Source: Sphingobium sp. 66-54
Lineage (GTDB): Bacteria > Pseudomonadota > Alphaproteobacteria > Sphingomonadales > Sphingomonadaceae
Direction: 5' to 3'
DNA: 64,000 nt
NCBI GenBank assembly: GCA_001899715.1
Contig: MKWI01000003.1
Span: forward strand, 124,001-188,000
The notes under the pieces were generated by a model. The model had not been told where the DNA came from. It did no database searches and was given only the letters and a program-made list of their open reading frames with translations. The position numbers were made by a program, and so were the translations under genes. This document shows, piece by piece, positions 35,451 through 44,291 of the stretch. How positions within the stretch are numbered: position 1 is the stretch's first letter; the number at the start of each line of letters is the position of its first letter.

Positions 35451-36130
35451 GTCCGGTCTCCAGGAGGCGCGACAAGGCACGCGCCGGGACGACGCACAGC
35501 CTGTCGCTGTTAGGGGGAGATCGCCCTGCATCGGAGGGAACGGCGGTATGCCATCTGGAATGGAACGCGCCGGCCTGCGTGCGACACCGGACGTGGACGC
35601 GGGCGAGGCGCACGTCCGGCTAGATGCGGGTCGTCAGACGCCCCGTGCCCGGAAGGATATGGTCATAGCGTGCCATGCCCAGCAGATGGGGTTTGGAAAT
35701 TGTTTTTCAAGCATAGCAGTCGTAAATTTGAAATCCGGCAATCCAACTCCAAAAAATCACTAAATCAGTCAGAACATATTTTCTCCGGATTACGGTCTTC
35801 ACGAAGCCGATTTCCCCTTCTTACCTTGCCGTCTCTCTCCAGAATTTCTTCCCGACCTCGCGTAATGTTGAACGCGACCCGCCGCCATTCCGATCTATTT
35901 CCTGTTGAGGTGCAAGTTCCACGCGCAGGCATCCGCCACGCGGTATCCAACAAAATCCTAATTTTCTATAGAATTATCAGTATCTTGAGCAAATGTTACA
36001 GAAATCGGTAACGGTGACATAACGGTGCGCTTTAGGGTCGGTGCGATTGCGGCTGGCGCGATGGCGACATAGGCCCCGCGGCGAGGGGAGGCGGTTCTTT
36101 CGTGCGTCTCCCGGCCAAAGGGAGATTTAC
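35451..36130. other. AT-rich regulatory region before a siderophore receptor
   Basis: No gene is supported in these 680 bases. From about 35690 the composition becomes distinctly AT-rich compared with the rest of the window. It contains a palindrome at 35964-35973 and candidate -10 sequences (for example TATAGAAT), consistent with the promoter of the TonB receptor at 36131. The earlier half is featureless. Confidence 0.5.
35964..35973. promoter_or_regulatory. Palindrome in the receptor promoter region
   Basis: TTCTATAGAA is a perfect 10-bp palindrome in the AT-rich region 158 bases before the receptor start. It could be part of an iron-responsive operator or a -10 element; no full Fur box is recognisable. 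Confidence 0.3.
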
Positions 36131-38302
36131 ATGCCGTCGATGACGTCCCGACTGACACTGTCGGTCCTTCTGCTCGCGCCGATCGCGGCCGTGCCCGCCT
36201 TCGCGCAGGCCGAGCCGAGCGACGGCTCGACCGCATCCGACACCATCCTGGTCACGGGGCAGCTCGAACGCGATTCGCTCACCACCGCCAACGCGACCGG
36301 CAGCCGGCTCGACCTGACGTTGCTGGAAACGCCGGCCAGCATCTCGGTGCTCACCGGCGAGTTGATCCGCGCGCGCGGCGACCAGTCGATCATCGACGCG
36401 CAGAGCCGCGCCGTCGGCATCACCAACGTCGGCAACCCCGGCAACGGCGGCACCGCGCTGGCCGCGCGCGGGTTCGCCGGTCAGGGCTCGGTGCTCCAGC
36501 TCATCGACGGCGTGCGCCTGTTCCCGGTGGCCGGCACCGTCACCTTCCCGACCGACCCATGGATGGCCGAGCGCATCGACATCCTCAACGGCCCCGCCTC
36601 GGTGCTCTATGGGCAGGGCGCGCTGGGCGCCGCCGTCAATGTCATCATGCGCCAGCCCAACAGCGAGCGCATGGAGACGGAGGGCGAGATCGGCTACGGC
36701 TCGCAAAACACCTTCCATGCCGCGGCCGGCGTAGGCGGCCCGCTGAGCGATCCGCTCGCGGTGCGCGTGGACGCCAGCTACCGCCGCTCGGACGGCTATG
36801 TGGATCGCGGCGATTCGCACAGCCTCGCCCTCTCCGGCACACTGCGCTGGACGCCGAGCGAGACGCTCACCTTCACGCTGCGCAACGATTATGGCGACAT
36901 CCACCCGACCAAATATTTCGGCACGCCCCTCATCGACGGCAAGCTGGATACGCGCATCCGCGAGCGCAACTACAATGTCGGCGATGCGCGGATGCGCTCG
37001 GAAGACAACCGCACCACCTTCCAGATCGACTGGAGCCCCAGCGAGGCGATCACGATCAGCAACCAGGTCTATCGCCTGACCAGCCACCGCCTGTGGCGTA
37101 ATCTGGAGACCTATTGCTGGATTGGCGCGGACGGCGATTGCCCCAACGGTTATAACGGCATGACGGGCACTCCCGGCGACATCTACCGCGCCGATAATTT
37201 CGGGATCGGCCATCACCAGACCCAATGGGGCGATCAGGGCACCATCACTCTCAGGACGCCGCTCGGCAGCGGCATCGACAACGCGCTGGTGGCCGGCTTC
37301 GACGTGAACGCGATCAAGCTGCGCTACGATCATGATTTCAACGGGGATTATCAGGAAGACTTCGTCAATCCGTTCGCCTTCGATCCCGGCATCTACCTGA
37401 ACTCGGTCGATATCACGCCGCAATACCGCACCCGCACGCGCGAATACGCCTTCTTTGCCGAGGATCGGCTCCAGCTTTCCGAGCAGGTCTCGCTGGTCGG
37501 CGGCATCCGCTATGAGAGCAACCGCGTCCGCCGCTGGACCATTGGCGCTACCGGCGACACGCTGGCCTTCGAAAAGCGGCTGCACAACACGACCTGGCGG
37601 ATCGGCGGCGTCTATCAGCCCACGCCCGACATCTCGCTCTATGCGCAATACACCACCGGCGTCGATCCGCTCGGCACGCTGACCACCTATTCCGGCGGGC
37701 AGGTCGCCTTCAGCCACGCAACCGGCAATCAGGTGGAGGTAGGCGCCAAGGCGCGCTTCCTGGATGGGCGCGGCACCGCAACCATCGCCGCCTATCGCCT
37801 CGTCAAGAACGGCCTGCTCTCGCAGAAAACGCCCGCCAGTCCGATCGAGCAGGTCGGCCAGCGCTCGGCCAAGGGCATCGAGGCGACCGTCTCGCTCGAT
37901 CTGCCGGGCGGCTTCGGTATCGACGCGAACGGTACCATTCTTGACGCCCGGTTCGATGATTTCATGTCCGGCGGCGCCAGCTACAACGGCAACGATCCGG
38001 CCGGCGTGGCCGAACGGACAGCCAATCTGTGGCTGCGCTGGGATGCGACCGCATCGCTCCAGGCGCGTGCCGGCCTGCGCTACGTCGGCCCACGCTTCTC
38101 GGACGATTCCAATACGTTCCGCGTGCCCGGCTATGCGACGGTGGATGCGACACTCTCCTACGCGCTGTCGAAAAACGTCGCGCTGGACGTGCATCTCTAC
38201 AATCTGTTCGACAAGGACTATGCCATCACCACCTACAATGACGAACAGTGGGTCCTCGGCCGGCCGCAATCCTTCGATGTCTCGCTGCGCGCGAGCTTCT
38301 GA
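36131..38302 (+). CDS. TonB-dependent siderophore receptor
   Basis: 723 residues from the ATG at 36131, which has GGGAG six bases upstream; the frame extends to 36041 without support. A signal peptide ends AVPAFAQ. A TonB box-like DTILVTG, a plug domain (ETPASISVLTGELI, IDILNGPASVLYGQGALGAAVN) and a 22-strand-type barrel follow, with a C-terminal aromatic residue (RASF). The plug resembles FhuE/FpvA-type ferric-siderophore receptors. The adjacent PepSY gene supports an iron role. The siderophore is unknown. Confidence 0.9.
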   Translation: MPSMTSRLTLSVLLLAPIAAVPAFAQAEPSDGSTASDTILVTGQLERDSLTTANATGSRLDLTLLETPASISVLTGELIRARGDQSIIDAQSRAVGITNVGNPGNGGTALAARGFAGQGSVLQLIDGVRLFPVAGTVTFPTDPWMAERIDILNGPASVLYGQGALGAAVNVIMRQPNSERMETEGEIGYGSQNTFHAAAGVGGPLSDPLAVRVDASYRRSDGYVDRGDSHSLALSGTLRWTPSETLTFTLRNDYGDIHPTKYFGTPLIDGKLDTRIRERNYNVGDARMRSEDNRTTFQIDWSPSEAITISNQVYRLTSHRLWRNLETYCWIGADGDCPNGYNGMTGTPGDIYRADNFGIGHHQTQWGDQGTITLRTPLGSGIDNALVAGFDVNAIKLRYDHDFNGDYQEDFVNPFAFDPGIYLNSVDITPQYRTRTREYAFFAEDRLQLSEQVSLVGGIRYESNRVRRWTIGATGDTLAFEKRLHNTTWRIGGVYQPTPDISLYAQYTTGVDPLGTLTTYSGGQVAFSHATGNQVEVGAKARFLDGRGTATIAAYRLVKNGLLSQKTPASPIEQVGQRSAKGIEATVSLDLPGGFGIDANGTILDARFDDFMSGGASYNGNDPAGVAERTANLWLRWDATASLQARAGLRYVGPRFSDDSNTFRVPGYATVDATLSYALSKNVALDVHLYNLFDKDYAITTYNDEQWVLGRPQSFDVSLRASF

Positions 38303-38339
38303 GGCGGGCGGTCGCGCCATGCTTATGGAGCGGAGCTGA

Positions 38340-39824
38340 ATGGCCAGCATCGCCGGCCGGACCAGAGCGCAGGCGCCGGGCAAGCTCGCCCGGCGGTGGC
38401 TCTATCTGATCCACCGCTGGATCGGGATCGCAAGCTGCATCCTGTTTGCAATGTGGTTCATCTCCGGGCTGGTGATGATCTACGTGCCCTACCCGTCGCT
38501 GACGCTGGCGGAGCGGCTCGCCGGCGCGGAGCCGATCGACTGGCGGCAGGTGGCCGAGCCTCCGCCGGCAGGCGTGGAAGGGCCGCCACAAACGCTGGAG
38601 CTTGAGATGCGCGACGGCGTCCCGGTTTGGCGCATGACCGACTGGGACGGCACCCGCCTCTCTCTCTCCGCCGCGCCCGGCACGACCATGGCGGAGGCGG
38701 ACGGCGACTACGCCGCACGCGTCGCGAGCCGGTTCGCGCAGGGAGCCAAAGTCTCCACAGTCGAGCCGCTGGAGCGCGACCAATGGACTGTCGCCGGGGG
38801 CTTCAACCGCCACCGTCCGCTCTGGAAAGTCTCGTTCGGAGATGAGGCCGGGACACAGCTCTACGTCTCCTCCACCACCGGCGCCGTCGTGCAGGATACG
38901 ACACGGAGCGAACGGTTCTGGAATTGGCTGGGCTCGGTGCCGCACTGGATCTACCCCACCGTGCTGCGCCAGAACAACGAGGCATGGCGGCAAGCGGTGC
39001 TCTGGCTCTCGGGCCCCGGCATCGCCGCGGCCGTGACCGGCATCTGGATCGGCATCCTGCGCACGCGCCTTCGCGAGCGGCGCTTCAAGGGCGGGCGCAT
39101 GACGCCGTATCACGGCTGGATGCTCTGGCATCACGTCGCGGGGCTCGCCGGCGGCTTCTTTCTGCTCGCGTGGATCTTCAGCGGCTGGCTGTCGGTCGAT
39201 CCCGGCCGGCTCTTCGCGTCCGCCGGGCCGGACGAGCAGGCAATGTACAGCTATTCCGCCGGCCGGCCGATGCCGCCGCTCGACCTCCAGCGACTGGGTT
39301 CGGTCGCCCAGGGGGCCCGGCTGGTCCGCTTTTCCGGCGAGGCCGGCCAGTGGCGCGTCTCGCTCTACGATGGCGCGGGCACCCGGCGCGTCCTTGCCCT
39401 TCCGGGGCTGGACCCGCCGCCGGACGCGCGGCGAGCCATCGAGCAGGCCGCGCGCGGGCTCGTCCCTGACGGGGCGCTCGTCCGCTCTGACTGGCTTACC
39501 CGGCAGGACGCTTATTATTACGGCGTCGCCGGTCCGCCGCGCCTGCCGGTGCTGCGCCTGCGCTTTGACGATCCGGCGGCGACCTGGCTCTACATCGACC
39601 CGCAGTCCGGCGAAATCGCCCGCAACATGACCCGGCGCGATCGCATCTACCGCTGGCTGTTCGATCTGCTCCACCGCTGGGATTTCAACGCGCTGAACAC
39701 CCACCGCCCGGCGCGCGACATCGTGCTGTGGGTCTTTTCGATCTTCGGCATCGTTACCTCGGTGAGCGGCATCTGGGTCGGCTGGAAACGCCTGACCCAC
39801 AAGCCACGCCAGCGCGCGACATAG
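38340..39824 (+). CDS. PepSY-associated transmembrane protein
   Basis: 494 residues with four membrane spans, at about residues 22-48, 219-241, 260-285 and 460-485. Periplasmic loops contain PepSY-like segments (QLYVSSTTGAVVQDTTRSERFWNWLG and TWLYIDPQSGEIARNMTRRDRIYRWLFDLLH). Conserved His residues in WLYLIHRWIGI, MLWHHVAG and FDLLHRWDF may bind haem or metal. Such proteins accompany siderophore receptors and are proposed to reduce or release iron. It starts 37 bases after the receptor stop, so it is likely in the same operon. Confidence 0.88.
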   Translation: MASIAGRTRAQAPGKLARRWLYLIHRWIGIASCILFAMWFISGLVMIYVPYPSLTLAERLAGAEPIDWRQVAEPPPAGVEGPPQTLELEMRDGVPVWRMTDWDGTRLSLSAAPGTTMAEADGDYAARVASRFAQGAKVSTVEPLERDQWTVAGGFNRHRPLWKVSFGDEAGTQLYVSSTTGAVVQDTTRSERFWNWLGSVPHWIYPTVLRQNNEAWRQAVLWLSGPGIAAAVTGIWIGILRTRLRERRFKGGRMTPYHGWMLWHHVAGLAGGFFLLAWIFSGWLSVDPGRLFASAGPDEQAMYSYSAGRPMPPLDLQRLGSVAQGARLVRFSGEAGQWRVSLYDGAGTRRVLALPGLDPPPDARRAIEQAARGLVPDGALVRSDWLTRQDAYYYGVAGPPRLPVLRLRFDDPAATWLYIDPQSGEIARNMTRRDRIYRWLFDLLHRWDFNALNTHRPARDIVLWVFSIFGIVTSVSGIWVGWKRLTHKPRQRAT

Positions 39825-40244
39825 GATGGACCGCACCGTGCAGGCGCATCCCTGTCTGGGCGTTGCCTGATCGCCGGAAACCAGTCCGTGCGCTCCCGTA
39901 CCGCATCCTCCCCGACCGGACGGACCTCGGCTTCCCTCTGTCCTACGTCCATCTTTCAAGGCATGGTCTCACCGCCATGGTCTCATGCACTCCCGGCGGA
40001 ACCGGCCGTCCGGCGCATTGCTGTCTGGCTCGCCCCGTTTTTTTTCGCTTCCACCCCGCGACTTTCGTGACTTTCGACCGAATATGTCATCGCGGAGACA
40101 GAATATTACGCCCCTCTCCCACCTCATACCCGCCGCCATGCAGCCATCTCGGCCAAGCCGCGCTTCCGGTTCAGCCCCTACCCTTGCGCGCGCCTTGCCG
40201 TTATCGTCCGCCCATCACGCCACGTCCGACGGAGACCTGATGCC
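39825..40244. other. Intergenic region, no gene seen
   Basis: 420 bases without a credible coding frame. A run of eight T residues lies at 40038-40045 with no clean hairpin before it. The promoter of the sugar dehydrogenase gene should lie in the last 100 bases. Confidence 0.35.
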
Positions 40245-41375
40245 ATGAACGCGCGCATACTCGGCTTTGCCTGCACCCTGTCCCTCACGCTGCTGGCCTG
40301 TTCCGGTGCCTCCACTCCCGGCGAGGCGCAGACCGGGGACGCGACCCGCCCCTTCGAGATCGCGGCGGTCGGCACGTTCGATGCGCCCTGGGCGATGGCC
40401 TTCCTGCCCGGCGGCAAGATGCTCGTCACCCAGAAGCAGGGCGCGATGATCCTGTTCGATCCCGCGAGCGGCACCAAACAGACCGTCGCCGGCACCCCCG
40501 CCGTGGTGAGCGCCGGGCAAGGCGCGCTGATGGACGTGGTTCCCGCGCCGGACTTCGCGACCAGCAACACAATCTACTTCAGCTACGCCGAGGCGGGCGA
40601 AGGCAAGACCAACGGCGTCGCCCTCGCCACCGCCACGCTGGATCAGGCCGCGCCCGCACTCAGGAACATGAAGGTCATCTTCCGCGCCACGCCTTATATC
40701 GAGAGCGGCGCGCACTGGTCCGGCCGCATCGCCTTCTCGCCGGACAATGAATATCTCTTCTTCACCAACGGCGAGCGCGCCAAGGCCGACCCCGCGCAGG
40801 ACCCCAAATCGACGCTCGGCAAGGTGCTGCGCCTCAACCTCGACGGCACGCCTGCCGCCGGCAATCCGCTCGCCGCCAAGGGCTTCCACCCCGCCATCTG
40901 GTCCTACGGCCACCGCAACCTGCTGGGCCTCGCCTTCGACAAGGATGGGCGCCTGTGGGAAGTCGAGATGGGCCCGCTCGGCGGCGACGAGATCAATCTG
41001 GTCAAGCCGGGCGTCAACTACGGTTGGCCCAGGGCGTCCAACGGCAGCAACTACGACAAGAGCGACATTCCCGACCATCAACCGGGTGACGGATACGAGC
41101 CGCCCAAGGTGTTCTGGAACCCGTCGCTCGCCCCCGCCGCGCTGGCCTATTACAATGCGGAGCTGTTCCCGGCGTGGCGCAACTCGCTGTTCATCCCCGG
41201 CCTCTCCGGCATGGCTCTGGAACGTGTCGCACTCGATGGCGAGAACGCCAGCAAGGCCGATCGCTGGGAGATGGGCGCCCGCATCCGCTCGGTCCGCGTC
41301 GGCCCGGACGGCGCCCTCTGGCTGCTGGAGGATGGCCCGAATGCCCGCATGCTCAGGCTGACCCCAAAAGGATGA
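40245..41375 (+). CDS. PQQ-dependent aldose sugar dehydrogenase-type lipoprotein
   Basis: 376 residues. The signal peptide ends in a lipobox-like LTLLAC, so the mature protein is probably lipid-anchored. It matches the glucose/sorbosone dehydrogenase family, a six-bladed beta-propeller: the N-terminal repeat LDAPWAMAFLPGGKMLVTQK-like, HWSGRIAFSPDNEYLFFTNGER, WSYGHRNLLGLAFD and the EMGPLGGDEINLVKPGVNYGWP signature of the active-site region. Members oxidise sugars with PQQ in the periplasm. No pqq genes are nearby. Confidence 0.9.
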   Translation: MNARILGFACTLSLTLLACSGASTPGEAQTGDATRPFEIAAVGTFDAPWAMAFLPGGKMLVTQKQGAMILFDPASGTKQTVAGTPAVVSAGQGALMDVVPAPDFATSNTIYFSYAEAGEGKTNGVALATATLDQAAPALRNMKVIFRATPYIESGAHWSGRIAFSPDNEYLFFTNGERAKADPAQDPKSTLGKVLRLNLDGTPAAGNPLAAKGFHPAIWSYGHRNLLGLAFDKDGRLWEVEMGPLGGDEINLVKPGVNYGWPRASNGSNYDKSDIPDHQPGDGYEPPKVFWNPSLAPAALAYYNAELFPAWRNSLFIPGLSGMALERVALDGENASKADRWEMGARIRSVRVGPDGALWLLEDGPNARMLRLTPKG

Positions 41376-41461
41376 GAGGAGCGCCCCCCACCAGCCGCGC
41401 CGTCCCCGTCCCTACCGCTCGCGCGACCGGACGGACCACCTTCGACGGCTCGTCTGCAAGC

Positions 41462-41483
41462 CGTGCCCCTGCGAAAGCAGGCG
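41462..41483. repeat. Degenerate dispersed palindrome with GAAA loop
   Basis: GTGCCCCTGCGAAAGCAGG has a CCTGC-GAAA-GCAGG hairpin and resembles the element intact at 51.5 kb. It lies between two convergent genes, where it may serve as a bidirectional terminator. Confidence 0.5.
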
Positions 41484-41541
41484 CGCAGCGCGGCAACGCA
41501 TCGTGGCTGGGATCGGCAGGCTTTAACCGCCTACGCCGCCC

Positions 41542-42360
41542 TCAATCTCCTACCCCGAGAAACTCGACCTCACCCTCCTCGTTGATCGGGTTGCGATCGT
41601 TCTGCGCACAGACGAACTCGATCTGGTCGAAGCCGCGCTCGCGCTTGAATTTGTACACGGAATGCCACGGCGCGATGAGTGCCTCCGGGTCCTCGAATGT
41701 GTTCTCGACGATTAGCACATCCTTGTTCGCCGGATCGAGGTGGATGCGCTCGGTCAGCTTCACCTTGTCGCTGTAGGTGATGCCCCAGCGCCCCATCGTA
41801 CCGCCGTCGCGCAGGCCGATCGTGGTGACAACCAGCGTATCGCCCTCCCAATGGCCGATCGAGCTGCCATTATAGGTCGGGTCCGGATCCTCCGGCAGCG
41901 GGCGCCCATCCGTGAAGATGCGGCGCACCTGCATATAGGCTTCCTGGATCACGGTAACGCGACCGGGCGTGAACAGGAATTCGAGATTATAAGGCTGGGT
42001 CATGATGCCCGGCATCCCCGGCGGCTCGCACGCCGACGCCCGGCGCTCCACTTTGAGCAGCGCCTCCGGATCGCCGGTTTTGATGAGCGTCTGGATCTCA
42101 TCGTAATGCGCCTTGTACTTGCCCTTGAGCTGCGGAATTTCGGGCTTGGCGGCCTCTCCCATCATCGGGCTCCAGAGCCCACGCCAGTCGGGCAGCTTCT
42201 GCAGCGCGGTATAATCCACCTGCTCCGCCGAGGCCGGCCAGACCTTATCCGGCACCACATTCTGAGGCATCGGGTTCGATGCGGATTGCTGCGCGATGGA
42301 AGGTGCGGCGAGACAGACCGTCGCGAGCGCTACCAATGACGACGCGGCCCAAAACTTCAT
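41542..42360 (-). CDS. Secreted protein with YNG/WEGDTLVV motif (A')
   Basis: 272 residues from the ATG at 42360; the frame starts 13 codons earlier. A signal peptide ends APSIAQ. The mature protein has Cys111 in CEPPGMPGIM, then DPTYNGSSIGHWEGDTLVVTT (YNG at 163-165) and Cys251 near the C terminus. The gene at 43220 encodes the same three landmarks in the same order, so the two are paralogs; a disulfide between the two Cys is plausible. Similar motifs occur in uncharacterised secreted proteins of soil bacteria. Last gene of a tight four-gene operon. No catalytic function known to me. Confidence 0.8.
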   Translation of the reverse strand: MKFWAASSLVALATVCLAAPSIAQQSASNPMPQNVVPDKVWPASAEQVDYTALQKLPDWRGLWSPMMGEAAKPEIPQLKGKYKAHYDEIQTLIKTGDPEALLKVERRASACEPPGMPGIMTQPYNLEFLFTPGRVTVIQEAYMQVRRIFTDGRPLPEDPDPTYNGSSIGHWEGDTLVVTTIGLRDGGTMGRWGITYSDKVKLTERIHLDPANKDVLIVENTFEDPEALIAPWHSVYKFKRERGFDQIEFVCAQNDRNPINEEGEVEFLGVGD

Positions 42361-42395
42361 TCCAGCAGCCCTCCCCCTGTCGGCTCTCTTGCCTG

Positions 42396-42761
42396 TCACT
42401 TGTTTTCGAGCACCTTGCCATCCGGCAGGACGACCTTGACGAGAGAGCCGCCCGCCTTGCCGTTGACCAGAGGATGATAGGTCACAGTCACCTTGTCACC
42501 CGGTTTCAACGACGAACGCCGCCAACCCACACTCACAAGGTTGTTGGGGCTGGTCATCTCGATCGCCCAGTTGGTCGTGGCACCCTTGGCGTCGGCTACG
42601 TCGACATGCATCCAGGCGTGGGGGTTGGTCCACTTGAATTCCGTAACCGTCCCCTTCGCCGTCACATCCTTCTTCATGTCGAACATGGAGAAGCTGTGAT
42701 GGGCCGTCGCCGCCGCAGCAAGCGATGCCACGGCGAATGCTGCAAGCCATTTCATGCGCAT
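42396..42761 (-). CDS. Secreted DUF6152 family protein (B')
   Basis: 121 residues with a GAGGAG site. A 20-residue signal peptide ends in A-T-A, and the mature protein is predicted to begin His21-His22 (HHSFSMFD). The conserved WTNPHAW motif (44-50) and the TSPNNLVSVGWRRSSLKPGD segment are typical of DUF6152. A tandem paralog lies 12 bases upstream. Cleavage exactly before the His pair would leave an N-terminal His suited to copper binding; that is inference. Function of the family is undescribed as far as I know. Confidence 0.85.
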   Translation of the reverse strand: MRMKWLAAFAVASLAAAATAHHSFSMFDMKKDVTAKGTVTEFKWTNPHAWMHVDVADAKGATTNWAIEMTSPNNLVSVGWRRSSLKPGDKVTVTYHPLVNGKAGGSLVKVVLPDGKVLENK

Positions 42762-42773
42762 GATCGCATCTCC

Positions 42774-43196
42774 TCAGTCGGCCGTCGGCACGTTGATGGC
42801 CTTGCCATCCACTGCCCGCTCACCGCCCAGCATCTTGCCGTTGGGAAGCACGATGGTATTGAACAACCCGCCCTTCTTGCCGTTGCGCAACGGATTGATG
42901 GTGATCGTCACAGCGTCACCCGCTTTCAGGGTCGAGCGCCGCCAGCCCTGCCGCGTGAGATTGTTGGGGCTGTTGAGCTCGATCCCCCAGCGCTCCCTGG
43001 CGCCGCGCGCATTGGGTACGTCCAGCTCAATCCAGGCATGGGGATTGGTCCACTGGAATTCGACCACGGAGCCTTTCAGCGTTACCGTCTTGGTCTGATC
43101 GAACATGGCGAAGCTGTGATGGGCGCCGGCGGCTGCCGCAACCAGCACCGTCGCCAGGGCGCCACCGCGCAACATGGCCTTCCAATACATTCCCAT
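42774..43196 (-). CDS. Secreted DUF6152 family protein (B)
   Basis: 140 residues with AGAGGAG just upstream of the ATG. The signal peptide ends in A-G-A before His26-His27 (HHSFAMFD). It shares the WTNPHAW (49-55), LNSPNNLTRQGWRRSTLKAGD and VLPNGKML motifs with the following gene, and has an extra 20-residue C-terminal tail ending NVPTAD. It is predicted to be a small beta-rich periplasmic or secreted protein. Second gene of the operon. Confidence 0.85.
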   Translation of the reverse strand: MGMYWKAMLRGGALATVLVAAAAGAHHSFAMFDQTKTVTLKGSVVEFQWTNPHAWIELDVPNARGARERWGIELNSPNNLTRQGWRRSTLKAGDAVTITINPLRNGKKGGLFNTIVLPNGKMLGGERAVDGKAINVPTAD

Positions 43197-43219
43197 CCGC
43201 TCCTCTCGCGTTCTGTCTG

Positions 43220-44107
43220 CTATTCGCCGGACTCATCCAGCGCAGCCTGTCCCCGGTCGGTTCCAGGGATATTGGCGTTGCGCGCCTCGGTGCACTCCAC
43301 CTCGCCGATGTCGCTTTCCAGCACCCGGTCCCAGCGCTTCGTGTTGCGCCACTCGCCCTTCCACATCTTGGGATCTGTCATGATATATTCGATCTCCAGC
43401 GTGTTCCCGCCGTTGACCATCTTGATCCGCTCGACGATCTGGAAATCCTCGCTGATCGGGATGCCGACGTCGATCCAGTGATGGTCCGTCTCGAACCCCT
43501 TGGTCGTGACGACCAGCGTGTCGCCTTCCCACTTGCCGATGGACTCGCCATTATAGGTCGGCACGTAGATATCGGGATCGGTATGGGTGCGTCCGTCGAG
43601 ATAGATGGTGCGGAAGCTGTTGGTGAAGCCGGCGACCATATAGACCGCGGTGGGTAGCTGGACGAACATCACCGGCCAGACCCGCGTCATAATCATCGGC
43701 ATACCGGCCGGGTAGCATTGGCCGATGCTATCGCGATAATTCTCGCCGCGCGCCCGCGCTGCCGCCCCCTCGGTCAGAGCCTTCTGCCCTTCCGCATAGA
43801 ACTCCGGATAAGGCGGGCCGAACATGAATTTGTTGAAGCCCTCGCTCAGGTCGACGAACCAGGTTCCCGTCATGTCGAACGGCGCCTTGGGGCGCGGCTT
43901 GGCGAGGTTGGCAGGATCGAGCGCACCCGGAAGACCCGGATGCTTGTGCTGGAGCTGATCGAGTTCCTCGGCTGTCAGCCTGCGATCTCGGTCACGGGTT
44001 TGCGCCTGCACGGACGTGAGGGCGAACGCAGCGCATGCCATCGCCACGCAGAGGCGCTGCATCCTGCGCCCGCTCACAAGCCGCACCGGTCCGCGTGCCG
44101 CCTTCAT
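43220..44107 (-). CDS. Secreted protein with YNG/WEGDTLVV motif (A)
   Basis: 295 residues from the ATG at 44107, supported by AGGAG six bases upstream; an internal Met16 would give a more normal signal peptide (MQRLCVAMACAAFALTSVQAQ). The mature region has Cys131 in CYPAGMPMIM, YNGESIGKWEGDTLVVTT (185-202) and Cys272. It is a paralog of the gene at 41542. First gene of the operon, divergent from the TonB receptor at 44292 across a 184-base AT-rich gap. Confidence 0.8.
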   Translation of the reverse strand: MKAARGPVRLVSGRRMQRLCVAMACAAFALTSVQAQTRDRDRRLTAEELDQLQHKHPGLPGALDPANLAKPRPKAPFDMTGTWFVDLSEGFNKFMFGPPYPEFYAEGQKALTEGAAARARGENYRDSIGQCYPAGMPMIMTRVWPVMFVQLPTAVYMVAGFTNSFRTIYLDGRTHTDPDIYVPTYNGESIGKWEGDTLVVTTKGFETDHHWIDVGIPISEDFQIVERIKMVNGGNTLEIEYIMTDPKMWKGEWRNTKRWDRVLESDIGEVECTEARNANIPGTDRGQAALDESGE

Positions 44108-44291
44108 GCCAATCTCCTCTCCCCAGGATCTGACCGAACCCTATTCCAGCAAAGGGTTATATCGAATCAACAAATTGAGGAATCAATCATTAGTTTGATT
44201 CTGTCAATAATGTCTGATAGCAATTCTCCCGTTGCGGTGCTGGCCGCGACCCTCGGAGGCAATAGCCGATGGGAAAAACGGGGAGAGAATC
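44108..44291. promoter_or_regulatory. Divergent promoter region with several palindromes
   Basis: AT-rich gap between the secreted-protein operon and a TonB receptor. It contains ATTGA-N4-TCAAT (44174-44187) and TTGATTCTGTCAA (44195-44207). The latter is one base away from the TTGAC-N3-GTCAA palindrome found at three other promoters in this region. Likely a shared regulatory region. Confidence 0.5.

Noticed and set aside
36032-38383. Long minus-strand frame opposite the siderophore receptor
   Set aside because: Antisense to a receptor with full plug and barrel motifs; no domain of its own.
40038-40045. T8 run as a terminator
   Set aside because: No clean GC hairpin immediately before it and over 200 bases from the nearest stop codon.
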